Shown here in pieces: positions 26,009-34,173 of a stretch of DNA of 64,000 bases. A program made the translations under genes and the position numbers. Below the pieces are notes generated by a model, which made no database searches, was not told the DNA's origin, and saw nothing but the letters and a program-made list of their open reading frames with translations. Position 1 is the first letter of the stretch. The number at the start of each line of letters is the position of its first letter. Source of the stretch: Flavobacterium notoginsengisoli (GTDB lineage: Bacteria; Bacteroidota; Bacteroidia; Flavobacteriales; Flavobacteriaceae); the NCBI RefSeq assembly GCF_014207905.1, contig NZ_JACHLB010000001.1, forward strand, positions 124,001-188,000, written 5' to 3'.

Positions 26009-26492
26009 AAATTCAAGCTGTTTAAAATCAACAAGCTATAATTAATAAACAAATTTTTCTTTTATAGAAATTTCCTCACAAATATATTTTTCCCTACAAA
26101 ATCAGGGACAAAAGTATAAGTTTTTTACACAAAAGCAACTTTTAAATCAAAAAACATAAAAGAAATTTTAACAGTTTTTTGCGCTAATAGCCAAATACCT
26201 TTTCAGAAAACGTTATAGAGCATAAAATCCTCATTTTCATATTATTCACACAGATAATAACCTTATAAGAATTTCCTGATTTTAAAAAATTGAAAAATTA
26301 ATTTTGAATAAAAATTTTCTGTTTGTCACCATTTACGAAAAATTACACCAATTGGTTTTTTACTTTCTCAAGACAACTAATTTTTTCTTTCTAAAACAAT
26401 TTTCGCTATAAAAGATTGTAATTAGAAAACAGTCTTTCTATTTTTACTTTAGAAGAAATTTTTCAGATTCAAAACCACTCAAAAACAAAGAA
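26009..26492. other. Intergenic region before the cytosine methyltransferase
   Basis: 484 bp, AT-rich. Apart from a promoter-like TTG (26416-26418) and TATTTTTA (26439-26446) pair before the methyltransferase, I see no ORF, hairpin or repeat worth naming. Confidence 0.5.
26416..26446 (+). promoter_or_regulatory. Probable promoter of the cytosine methyltransferase gene
   Basis: TTG (26416-26418), a 20-nt spacer and TATTTTTA (26439-26446), resembling TTTG/TAnnTTTG, end 46 bp before the ATG at 26493. Confidence 0.35.
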
Positions 26493-27479
26493 ATGACAAA
26501 AACTTATACTGTAGGAAGTTTATACGCTGGTGTTGGCGGAATTTGTTTGGGTTTTGAAAATGCTGGTTTTAAACTAGAATGGGCCAATGAATTTGACAAA
26601 AAAGCCTGTATCACTTATAAAAACAATTTTGAACATACTCTTTTTGAAGGAGATGTAATGGATTTGGATGTTAAAAAGCTTCAAAAAATAGACATTCTTA
26701 CTGCTGGATTTCCGTGCCAGCCTTTTTCGCTTGCAGGCCATAGAAAAGGTTTTAATGACAGTCGAGGAAATCACTTTTTTAAAATATTGGATTTTATTGA
26801 CGAAATGAGACCCAAAGTTGTATTTCTAGAAAATGTCAAAAACTTAAAAAGTCATGACAAAGGAAATACCATGAAAGTTATAGAACGGGAAATTAAAAAG
26901 CGTAATTATACTTTTGACAGTGCCATTTTGAATACCAAAGATTTTGGAAATATCCCTCACAATCGCGAACGAATTTTTATGATTGCTTTCGACAAAGATT
27001 TCGTAAAAAGAGGCTTCAAATTTCATTTTCCCGAAAAAGAACAATTAACCCAAAAGGTTACTGATTTGATTATAAAAGAACAAGTCGAAAAGAAATTTTA
27101 TTACACCGAAGACAAGTATATGTACCCAGTATTGAAAGAGGCCATTGTACGAGAAGATAGAATTTACCAATTTAGACGACATTATGTTCGAGAAAATAAA
27201 AGAAAAGTTTGTCCAACTCTAACAGCAAATATGGGAACCGGCGGACACAATGTTCCAATTATTACAACCGATTTCGGTTTTAGAAAATTAACCCCAAGAG
27301 AATGTTTTCGTTTTCAAGGATTTCCGGATAGTTATAAATTACCTAAAATTTCAAATTCTAATCTTTACAAACAAGCAGGAAATTCTGTTAGCATGCCGGT
27401 TATACAAAGATTGGCGTCTGAGATTTTTAAGTGCATTCAAAAAATAGAAAATAAGAAAACAAAATCTCAAAAAGTTTAG
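26493..27479 (+). CDS. DNA (cytosine-5-)-methyltransferase
   Basis: A 328-residue C5 methyltransferase. Motif I LYAGVGGICLGFENAG, motif IV FPCQPFS with catalytic Cys75, motif VI ENVKN, motif VIII HNRERIF, and motif X QAGNSVS are all present; the target-recognition region lies between ~200 and 265. The recognition sequence cannot be read. No restriction endonuclease gene is adjacent; instead a convergent Vsr gene overlaps its end by 4 bp. It is therefore an orphan or Dcm-like enzyme rather than half of a standard RM system. Confidence 0.93.
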   Translation: MTKTYTVGSLYAGVGGICLGFENAGFKLEWANEFDKKACITYKNNFEHTLFEGDVMDLDVKKLQKIDILTAGFPCQPFSLAGHRKGFNDSRGNHFFKILDFIDEMRPKVVFLENVKNLKSHDKGNTMKVIEREIKKRNYTFDSAILNTKDFGNIPHNRERIFMIAFDKDFVKRGFKFHFPEKEQLTQKVTDLIIKEQVEKKFYYTEDKYMYPVLKEAIVREDRIYQFRRHYVRENKRKVCPTLTANMGTGGHNVPIITTDFGFRKLTPRECFRFQGFPDSYKLPKISNSNLYKQAGNSVSMPVIQRLASEIFKCIQKIENKKTKSQKV

Positions 27480-27895
27480 ATACTTCTTAGCATTATCGTT
27501 CCTTCAATTTTAGCTAAACAAACCTCAAGATTTTTCTCAATTTCTTTGCTCCAAAATCGTAAAATTGCCCAATTTTCTGAAATGAGAAAAGCGTTAACTT
27601 CTTGATCTCTTTCTATATTTCTCTGAATTTTCGGAATCCAATATTCCCGATTCGATTTGATTCTTAATTGTTGCGTTTCCCAATCTTTACCATGAAAAAA
27701 TTCGCTGTCAACAAAAATGGCAATTTTGTATTTGGCAAAAGTTAGATCTGGCCTTCCAAATATCTTTTTGTTATTTTTTCGATATCTGTAGCCTAATTTC
27801 CATAACGCTTTAGCAAGCCTTACTTCACCTTTTGTCGCAGTACTTTTTATCGCCTGCATAGTTTTACTCCTCTGTTCGGGAGTTAATCTATCCAT
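27476..27895 (-). CDS. vsr: Very short patch repair endonuclease Vsr
   Basis: A 139-residue Vsr protein. Family motifs are RSKTMQAIKSTATKGE, LWKLGYRYRKN, GRPDLTF with metal-binding Asp50, and FVDSEFFHGKDW. It nicks DNA at T:G mismatches formed when 5-methylcytosine deaminates, so it counters the mutagenic effect of the neighbouring methyltransferase. Pairing of the two genes is common. Here the genes are convergent and overlap by 4 bp. In many Vsr proteins a zinc site uses extra Cys residues; none are visible here. Confidence 0.9.
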   Translation of the reverse strand: MDRLTPEQRSKTMQAIKSTATKGEVRLAKALWKLGYRYRKNNKKIFGRPDLTFAKYKIAIFVDSEFFHGKDWETQQLRIKSNREYWIPKIQRNIERDQEVNAFLISENWAILRFWSKEIEKNLEVCLAKIEGTIMLRSI

Positions 27896-28006
27896 CTTGA
27901 GATTAAATTTGTTTCGGATGGATAAAGTTAAGGTATTTTAAGCCATGTAAAGTTTAAATATTGACTACTATATATTTCAACTTTCACATTTTTAAAATGA
28001 TAAAAA

Positions 28007-28039
28007 ACAAAAAAGCCTCTACATTTCTGTAAAGGCTTT
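28007..28039 (-). terminator. Original terminator of the disrupted tRNA, now orphaned
   Basis: On the minus strand: stem AAAGCCTTTAC/GTAGAGGCTTT (11 bp with one G-T pair), 6-nt loop and T-run, 13 bp beyond the tRNA fragment. Confidence 0.75.
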
Positions 28040-28052
28040 CTATTTCTAAAGA

Positions 28053-28100
28053 AGTGGTCCCACCTGGGCTCGAACCAGGGACCACCTGATTATGAGTCAG
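28053..28100 (-). repeat. attL: displaced 3' half of tRNA(CAT)
   Basis: 48 bp identical to 40298-40345. It covers the anticodon arm, variable region, T arm and acceptor 3' strand of the tRNA but lacks the 5' half, so it cannot be a functional tRNA. It marks the left boundary of the element. Confidence 0.92.
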
Positions 28101-28210
28101 ATTTGAGTCATTTTACAATTTCTTACTTTAGCTTATTATAACTGATAATCAGTAAGTTATAAAAATATACTCAAAAGATAAATCATTATAAATGATAATA
28201 TTTGTACATT

Positions 28211-28254
28211 TGTTCGTCAAATGTTCGTCAAATGTTCGTCAAATGTTCGTCAAA
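28211..28254 (+). repeat. Four tandem 11-bp repeats (TGTTCGTCAAA), left arm
   Basis: Four perfect, contiguous copies of TGTTCGTCAAA, about one helical turn each, 111 bp inside attL. A fifth copy is at 28298-28308. Two more copies in the same orientation lie at 40231-40252 near attR. The position on both sides of the core fits integrase arm-type or excisionase sites. Confidence 0.85.
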
Positions 28255-28297
28255 TTTTCACTAATTTTCGCCTGTTTTTCAAGGGTTTAATAGAAAA

Positions 28298-28308
28298 TGT
28301 TCGTCAAA
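28298..28308 (+). repeat. Fifth left-arm copy of TGTTCGTCAAA
   Basis: A perfect copy only 25 bp before the integrase start codon, so binding here could also repress integrase expression. Confidence 0.8.
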
Positions 28309-28333
28309 TTTACAAATCAAACACCAAAAAAAG

Positions 28334-29545
28334 ATGATTTCCTACAGATTCACATTAAAAAGCACTTCAAATACAGAAGGAAATTATTCTATTATCCTTG
28401 TCTTTATAAAAGACCGAATAAACAGTAGTTTATCGATCAATAAAACATGCAAGTATGAAGATTGGTCGTTTGAAACCCAGCGGCTAAAAAAATCACATAA
28501 ACAGTATAAACAAATTAATGAACTAATTGAAAAATACTCGAATCGAATTAATGAAATAATTCATGATTTTGAATCAGATGAAAATCCATTTACCGTACAG
28601 GATATTATAACTAACTTCAAAAAAAAATCTGGCAAACAGAAAGCCTTGAGTTATACTGATTTTCACGAAACCTTGATTGAAGAAATAAAAAACGCAGGAA
28701 AACTATCAACGAGCAGTATTGAAAAGGAAACACTAAGATCAATACAACGCTTTTTGGGTAAAACGGAAATCACTTTTAGAGATTTGTCTGTCGATGCAAT
28801 CTATAAATATCAATCTTTTTTAAATGCCAATAAAAATAGCCAGAGCACCATTGGCATAAGAATCCGAACTTTAAGATCCGTTTTTAATAAAGCAATTAAG
28901 AGAGAAATCATACCCGCTTCTATGTACCCTTTCGCTAAATTTAAAGTGTCCAAGATTAAGGAAAGTGGTAAAAAGGAATACTTGTCTGAAGCAGAACTCG
29001 ATTTACTTAAAAAAGCAAATTTATCTGACAGCAATGATATTATAGCAAGAGATATGTTTTTACTTAGCTATTATGGAAGAGGCATCAATTTCATTGATCT
29101 TATGCAGTTAAAGAAAAAAGACTTATATAAAGAGACTATTACTTATAAAAGAAGTAAAACAGGAGTAATCGTAAATTTTAAATTAAATGAATTCTGGAAG
29201 CAAAAAATTAAAGAATACGCCTCTTCTACTGACTCTTTGTATTTATTCAATATCATTCATAATAATCAAGATTCCGAAACATATATAAATAATAGAAAGG
29301 AAAAATTTTTAAAACTTTATATAAACAAACCTATTAAAAGGATTATTAATGATCTGGGGATTCAAAAGAATATTACTTACTACTGCGCACGACACACATT
29401 TGCTACAATACTGAAATTTAATAATATCTCCATAGATATAATTAAAGAGGCTTTAGGCCATAGAGATATTAAATCCACAATGTCTTATCTAAATTCCCTT
29501 CCCAGCAATACATTAGATAAAATGATTGATGATATTATTTTTTAA
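28334..29545 (+). CDS. Tyrosine-type site-specific integrase
   Basis: A 403-residue phage-integrase-family recombinase. An N-terminal arm-binding-like region and SAM-like core-binding domain (~100-205) precede the catalytic domain. The catalytic residues are Arg249 (GRGINFID), Arg353 with Tyr350 replacing the usual first His of HxLR (YCARHTFAT), His376 (LGHRDIKST) and the nucleophile Tyr385 (MSYLN). The Y-for-H change is common in Bacteroidetes integrases. It should catalyse insertion and excision at the tRNA site. A terminator follows at 29583. Confidence 0.92.
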   Translation: MISYRFTLKSTSNTEGNYSIILVFIKDRINSSLSINKTCKYEDWSFETQRLKKSHKQYKQINELIEKYSNRINEIIHDFESDENPFTVQDIITNFKKKSGKQKALSYTDFHETLIEEIKNAGKLSTSSIEKETLRSIQRFLGKTEITFRDLSVDAIYKYQSFLNANKNSQSTIGIRIRTLRSVFNKAIKREIIPASMYPFAKFKVSKIKESGKKEYLSEAELDLLKKANLSDSNDIIARDMFLLSYYGRGINFIDLMQLKKKDLYKETITYKRSKTGVIVNFKLNEFWKQKIKEYASSTDSLYLFNIIHNNQDSETYINNRKEKFLKLYINKPIKRIINDLGIQKNITYYCARHTFATILKFNNISIDIIKEALGHRDIKSTMSYLNSLPSNTLDKMIDDIIF

Positions 29546-29582
29546 AAAAATAATCCTCTTTGATCATATTTCGACATGTAAC

Positions 29583-29615
29583 AGACCTATCATTTTGCAG
29601 ATAGGTCTTTTTTTA
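29583..29615 (+). terminator. Terminator after the integrase
   Basis: A 9-bp stem (AGACCTATC/GATAGGTCT), an 8-nt loop and a T-run of nine. Confidence 0.85.
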
Positions 29616-29702
29616 TAAATCATTTCAACAACAATAAAGTTTTACCTTACAAAACAAAACTGATTCGTAAATCCTTAAAGTTAACGTAATGCGATTTGAA
29701 TC

Positions 29703-29754
29703 ATTATTAAAAACTTGGTTGCAGATTATAATCTGCAACCAAGTTTTTAATAAT
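29703..29754. repeat. Perfect 52-bp palindrome before the DUF1254 cargo genes
   Basis: Two 26-bp arms with no loop and no mismatch, centred between 29728 and 29729. It lies 87 bp after the integrase terminator and 50 bp before the first DUF1254 start. It could act as an insulating bidirectional terminator or cruciform. Confidence 0.9.
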
Positions 29755-29804
29755 ATCCATTCAAAGCACTGTAAATTTATAAGATTAATCTAAAAATTCA
29801 TTTT

Positions 29805-31277
29805 ATGAAAGCAGTCAAAACGCATTTTTCATTTTTTTTGCTCATAATCTTCTTTATAAATTTTTCTGCAGCTCAGACAACATCTCCTCTGGTTCAGAAA
29901 ATGTATAATGGAGAATGGCCGTCAAAAGATGAAATTCAGAAAAACTACGACTATTATTTCGAGCAGGCTGCCATACAAGCCTACATGGCCTCTCTGCCTG
30001 CACTGAATGTTATTGGAATCCGAGATGCATCGGAAGCAAAATTCGGAAAAGGATACAATATCCTGCCGATCTGGAAAGACCGTATGAATGCAAAAACACT
30101 GATTCCTACTCCAAACTGCGATGTAATTTATTCCATGAGCTATCTGGATCTAAAAGAAACCGGACCGTTGGTTGTATATGCTCCACCCGGAGTAATTGGA
30201 ATGTTTACTGACTTCTTTCAGCGCACGCTAACTGACGTTGGGGCCGCAGGACCGGACAGAAATGCAGGAGGCTTATATTTATTGCTTCCCCCAGATTATG
30301 ACGGACATGTACCAGGCGGATATTTCGCTTTTAAGTCCAGAACTTACAATGTTTTTCTTTTTTTCCGCACCGTACTTGCTGCAGGTCCAAATGGTCCTGA
30401 CACCAAGAAACCTGTTGCAACGGCAGAGATGACCAGAGTTTATCCATTGGGTGCTACCGAATCAAACAGACCCGCAATGAAGTTTCCAAATGCTTCACCC
30501 GAAAGAATCAACATGATGTATCCAACCGATTTCAGCTATTGGGAAAAGCTGAAAAAATTCATTGATTACGAACCTGTAGGCTGTTTAGATCCTGTATCAA
30601 GAGGACAGCTTGCTTCAATAGGAATTATTAAAGGGCAGCCATTTAATCCAGATGCACATCAGAAACAGATTCTTACAGATGCTGTTACTAAGGCAGAAAA
30701 AATGATCCTTGGTTTTAGACTTCATCCAGAAGGCCTAAGCATGAATCCTTATTATAAAGACCGAAAATATGTTAATGTATGGGGCGGTGTGGATGCTGAC
30801 TGGCAGACTCCCACTTACCAGTCTTTGAAAACCCAGGCAGGATATTTCCAAATTGCATTTTCTTCTGCTCCGGCAATGGTGGTAGATGCTATTGGCATGG
30901 GATCAAAATATCCTAATACTTACATAGATTCTGAAGGCAATTTCTTAAATGGAAGCAACAGCTATAAACTGCATCTTCCACCAAATATTCCAGCAAGCTT
31001 ATATTGGGCTGTAACTGCTTATAATCCGCAGGATGGAACCATGCCTGAAACCTCACAGCCTTTTCCTTCAAGAAATCAGTTTGACAAAGTGAAAACCAAT
31101 TCTGACGGTTCGGTAGATCTGTATTTCGGCCCTTCAAAACCATCGGCATCTCCTTCTGAAAACTGGATACAGACACTCCCTAATAGGGCTCTGCTAGTCG
31201 CCGTTAGATTATATGGAACAGGGAGCGCTTTCTACGACCAGACTTGGAAGCCGGATGATCTGGTTAAGATTAAATAG
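29805..31277 (+). CDS. DUF1254/DUF1214 domain protein, secreted (cargo)
   Basis: A 490-residue protein with a signal peptide (ending FSAAQT). DUF1254 covers ~75-250, with PTPNCDVIYSMSYLDLKETGPLVVYAPP, and DUF1214 covers ~350-480, with YWAVTAYNPQDGTM and LYFGPS..SENWIQT. These paired domains occur in many bacterial envelope proteins of unknown biochemical function. Base composition is noticeably richer in G and C than the surrounding chromosome. The gene appears to be mobile-element cargo, and it is followed 72 bp later by a related gene. Confidence 0.85.
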   Translation: MKAVKTHFSFFLLIIFFINFSAAQTTSPLVQKMYNGEWPSKDEIQKNYDYYFEQAAIQAYMASLPALNVIGIRDASEAKFGKGYNILPIWKDRMNAKTLIPTPNCDVIYSMSYLDLKETGPLVVYAPPGVIGMFTDFFQRTLTDVGAAGPDRNAGGLYLLLPPDYDGHVPGGYFAFKSRTYNVFLFFRTVLAAGPNGPDTKKPVATAEMTRVYPLGATESNRPAMKFPNASPERINMMYPTDFSYWEKLKKFIDYEPVGCLDPVSRGQLASIGIIKGQPFNPDAHQKQILTDAVTKAEKMILGFRLHPEGLSMNPYYKDRKYVNVWGGVDADWQTPTYQSLKTQAGYFQIAFSSAPAMVVDAIGMGSKYPNTYIDSEGNFLNGSNSYKLHLPPNIPASLYWAVTAYNPQDGTMPETSQPFPSRNQFDKVKTNSDGSVDLYFGPSKPSASPSENWIQTLPNRALLVAVRLYGTGSAFYDQTWKPDDLVKIK

Positions 31278-31349
31278 TGATAAAAATTCAACCACTATAA
31301 TTTTATTAAACGCAACATCCAATTTTACTAAAAGCTTAATATCACGATT

Positions 31350-32831
31350 ATGAAAAAATTCATCCTTACTCTGCTTACGGTTACAGTTTTCACAGCCTGC
31401 AAAAAGAATGCAGATACCACAGAAAATACTAATTCCGTCGCTGTCGAAACAGCAGCAGAAAATAAAGACAGCCTGAGATTAGCCACGGCCAGCACCGATG
31501 TGAAACTGCATCCTGAGTATGCCAAAACACTGGCTCGTATGGCTTATATATGGGGTTATCCTATGGTAAATATGCTGAACAGAAAAAATACTCTTGCGAA
31601 AGCGCCCGAACCGGGGCGTATGGATGGCGTACTGCCAGTGGCACCAACCGGGCGCATAGGTATGCTTTACGACTACATTAATCCGGCACAGACATTTATT
31701 GCCTGTCCTAACCAAGACGTAGTTTACGGACTAGGCTTTTTTTCATTGGATGAGCAGCCAGTCGTGATACAGGTTCCCGATTTTGGCAAGCGTTTTTTCG
31801 TATATGCGATCTATGACGCAAGAACAGATCAGGTGGGACAGCTTGGACAGCCCTACGGATCGAAACCAGGTTTTTATTTGTTGAAAGGCCCTAAATGGAA
31901 CGGAAAAGTACCTGATGGCATCACGGGTGTCTTGACCAGCCCTACCACTTTAGCGAACTGTATTCCAAGGATTTTTCAGGATGATACTCCAGAGGACAAA
32001 GCCGCGATACAGCCGCTTATCAATCAGGTAGTGGTTTATCCCCTTTCAGAATTTGACGGCAAAATGAAAACAACAGTCTGGAAAAATGCACCTATCATTC
32101 CTAATCCAAATCCAAGCACCGGAGGAGCTGAGACGAAATGGGTGAAACCAGAGGTTTACTTTGACCAGTTCCCAACCGTACTGGAAACTGTTCCGCCTCT
32201 TCCTGGCGAAGAATCATTGTACAGTCAGTTTAAATCTTTAGTCGCCGCTGCAAAAAAGGACCCTGCCGTTAAAAAATTAATCACCGATGAAGTAATTGCT
32301 TTGGATAAAACCCTGATCAAAGATTATATCCGCTGGGAATACAATGGCAAACCGGCTGGAAACGGTTGGAACCGTTCACAGAATAATGCGGATTGGGGAC
32401 TTGATTATTACAACCGCATAGGAAGCGCCAAATCAAATATGTTTGACAACCGTCCAAACGAAACCCAATATTTCTATATCGATACAACCACAGACGGGCA
32501 AGAACTTACAGGAAACAATAACTACAAAATTACCTTTAAGGTACTTCCTCCTGTAAAAGGATTCTGGTCATTGACCTTATACAATAAAGAGCATTTCTTT
32601 TATCCAAATGACTTAAAACGATACTCTCTTGGAACCAAAAACAAAACCCTCAAGAAAAACGCTGACGGAACATTAACGCTTTACGCAGGAAATAAAAATC
32701 CTGGCGCAGATAAAGAAAGCAACTGGCTTCCCTCACCTGCAGAGCATTTTTCATTGTATATTCGAGCATACTGGGGAGACACAGCGATTATAGACGGAAG
32801 TTGGACACCGCCTGTGGTCGAAAAATATTAA
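31350..32831 (+). CDS. DUF1254/DUF1214 domain lipoprotein (cargo)
   Basis: A 493-residue protein with a lipoprotein signal (lipobox FTAC, Cys17). Like its neighbour it has a DUF1254 domain (IACPNQDVVYGLGFFSLDEQPVVIQVPD) and a C-terminal DUF1214 domain (FWSLTLYNKEHFFYP, LYAGNKNPGADKESNWLPSP). The two proteins are only moderately similar, so they are not a recent tandem duplication. One is secreted, one lipid-anchored, which suggests they work together at the envelope. Function unknown. GC-richer than the chromosome, as is its neighbour. Confidence 0.85.
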   Translation: MKKFILTLLTVTVFTACKKNADTTENTNSVAVETAAENKDSLRLATASTDVKLHPEYAKTLARMAYIWGYPMVNMLNRKNTLAKAPEPGRMDGVLPVAPTGRIGMLYDYINPAQTFIACPNQDVVYGLGFFSLDEQPVVIQVPDFGKRFFVYAIYDARTDQVGQLGQPYGSKPGFYLLKGPKWNGKVPDGITGVLTSPTTLANCIPRIFQDDTPEDKAAIQPLINQVVVYPLSEFDGKMKTTVWKNAPIIPNPNPSTGGAETKWVKPEVYFDQFPTVLETVPPLPGEESLYSQFKSLVAAAKKDPAVKKLITDEVIALDKTLIKDYIRWEYNGKPAGNGWNRSQNNADWGLDYYNRIGSAKSNMFDNRPNETQYFYIDTTTDGQELTGNNNYKITFKVLPPVKGFWSLTLYNKEHFFYPNDLKRYSLGTKNKTLKKNADGTLTLYAGNKNPGADKESNWLPSPAEHFSLYIRAYWGDTAIIDGSWTPPVVEKY

Positions 32832-32998
32832 TGATTGAAAATTAATGCAGATACATATAAACTAATGAATTGCAAACTTAGTAAAAATGCCTTGCAAAAA
32901 ATCTCTATAGAAAGATCAGTCTTTTTGCATTTTCCAATTTATGCGATAGTAGATTTAGTTCAATCATTTTCCTAAATTTGTTTTAGACTGTAAATAAG

Positions 32999-33024
32999 AA
33001 AAGCTCTCATTTCTGAGAGCTTTT
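32999..33024. terminator. Bidirectional terminator between cargo modules
   Basis: An 11-bp stem (AAAAGCTCTCA/TGAGAGCTTTT) with a TTTC loop, between the DUF1254 pair and the convergent toxin module. Confidence 0.8.
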
Positions 33025-33046
33025 CCACTATTATTAAAATAATATT

Positions 33047-33208
33047 TTACAAAGAACTGGCTTTTATCCTTACGATTTTACCGTCTTGCATAACAACTAA
33101 ATCGCTGTTATTTTTCTTTTTAAACTCAATTAGTTTTTCAGAAACTTTATCCATCGCCTCTATAATCTTCTTCTGAGTCGGTGTCGTGGTTGTTTTATGT
33201 TCTCCCAT
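33047..33208 (-). CDS. Small basic protein, 53 aa, overlapping the zeta-toxin-like gene
   Basis: Starts with ATG at 33208 inside the 3' end of the zeta-like gene (49-nt overlap, different frame) and stops at 33047. It begins MGEHKTTTTPTQKK, continues with a helical segment (EAMDKVSEKLIEFKKKNNSDL) and ends VVMQDGKIVRIKASSL. The overlap implies coupled translation. It is a candidate antitoxin or accessory factor by position only; it does not resemble the epsilon or PezA antitoxins. A terminator follows at 32999. Confidence 0.6.
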   Translation of the reverse strand: MGEHKTTTTPTQKKIIEAMDKVSEKLIEFKKKNNSDLVVMQDGKIVRIKASSL

Positions 33209-33783
33209 GATTGGTCATTTTTGAGTTTTTCAAACTTGATTTCATTTATAACTTCAATATCATTGCCCAATGTTTTTTGTGCAATTAGCTCAGCTTTTAC
33301 AGCTGTATTGTCAAAAATCAGTGCCTCGTTTACTATAGGCAAATATATATCAAATAAATTATTTATCCCGTTTTCATATCTGCGTTTAATAACATCGGTT
33401 TCAATATTATGCCCGCCTTCCTGCACCCTTGTTTTGACCCTCTCGATTGCCAGATCGACAGTATTGAGCCAAAAAAACAAAAGCACCACTTTATAGCCTT
33501 TTTCCTGAGCCGCAATCACTTTTTGTCTATAGCTTTTTGTGGCTAAAGTCGTTTCGAACGCAAAGACTTCATTGTTTGCCAGCAATTCATTGATTCTGTG
33601 AAGCATTATCCTTCCCGCTTCAAAGGCGGCCTTTTCAGGCTGAAAAGGAGAGAGCCCTTTAGCAATTTCGTCCGCATTTACAAACTCCTTACAATTTAGT
33701 ATTTCAGGAAGTATTGTAAAAGAAGCAGTAGTTTTACCAGCACCATTACAGCCTGCAATTATATAAAGATTTTTATTCATCAT
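33160..33783 (-). CDS. Zeta-toxin-like P-loop kinase
   Basis: A 207-residue P-loop protein resembling the zeta toxin/AAA kinase family: Walker A GCNGAGKT at residues 11-18, NADEIAKGLSPFQPEKAAFEAGR next, then NEVFAFETTLATKSYR and LLFFWLNTVDLAIERVKTRV. Zeta toxins phosphorylate UDP-N-acetylglucosamine, but related proteins have other nucleotide-kinase roles, so activity is not certain. No epsilon-type antitoxin is upstream. A TATCTTTG box lies only 2 nt before the ATG, so the mRNA may have no 5' leader. Confidence 0.75.
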   Translation of the reverse strand: MMNKNLYIIAGCNGAGKTTASFTILPEILNCKEFVNADEIAKGLSPFQPEKAAFEAGRIMLHRINELLANNEVFAFETTLATKSYRQKVIAAQEKGYKVVLLFFWLNTVDLAIERVKTRVQEGGHNIETDVIKRRYENGINNLFDIYLPIVNEALIFDNTAVKAELIAQKTLGNDIEVINEIKFEKLKNDQSWENIKQPRHRLRRRL

Positions 33784-34173
33784 TACAAAGATAATAAATT
33801 ACATTTTTAGTATACATTATTTACACTTTTAGTTTATTACTCAAATGCCTTCACAACCCTCAAGCAATCGATAATATTGGTAGTTTTTCATAATATTTTT
33901 TCTTAATTATAAAAAACCAAAATTTACATCTAAGTACCGCCAATAGCCTTTAATATTTTTCAATTAATTTTATGTTATGCAATCTGTTTTAACTGAAAAC
34001 AAAATTTCAATATGGAAAAACAGTTAGAGCTTTAAGTACTTGAAAAATATCAATTAATCAGCCGTCTCTGATGCTAATTTTAATGTCTATCTAAGTTGTC
34101 CATAGCTGCTTTTCATAATAAACAACTTTTATAAGCAAACCAAAATGGTATTGAATCAATAGCATATTTTTTC
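33784..34173. other. Intergenic region between toxin and mobilization genes
   Basis: 390 bp without a supported ORF. The only signal seen is the TATCTTTG box of the zeta-like gene at its left edge (33786-33793). The rest may be remnants of an older gene or untranslated. Confidence 0.4.
33786..33793 (-). promoter_or_regulatory. -7 promoter box of the zeta-like gene
   Basis: Reads TATCTTTG on the minus strand, a match to TAnnTTTG. It ends 2 nt before the start codon, so initiation should fall at or within the first codons. Confidence 0.45.

Larger units (their letters stand above)
27896..28333. other. Left junction region of the integrative element
   Basis: 438 bp without an ORF. It holds the old tRNA terminator (28007-28039), the 48-bp attL repeat (28053-28100), four tandem 11-bp repeats (28211-28254) and a fifth copy (28298-28308) before the integrase start. 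Confidence 0.8.

Noticed and set aside
28211..28254. Short tandem repeats considered as a CRISPR array
   Set aside because: The units are 11 bp with no spacers, and no cas genes are present.
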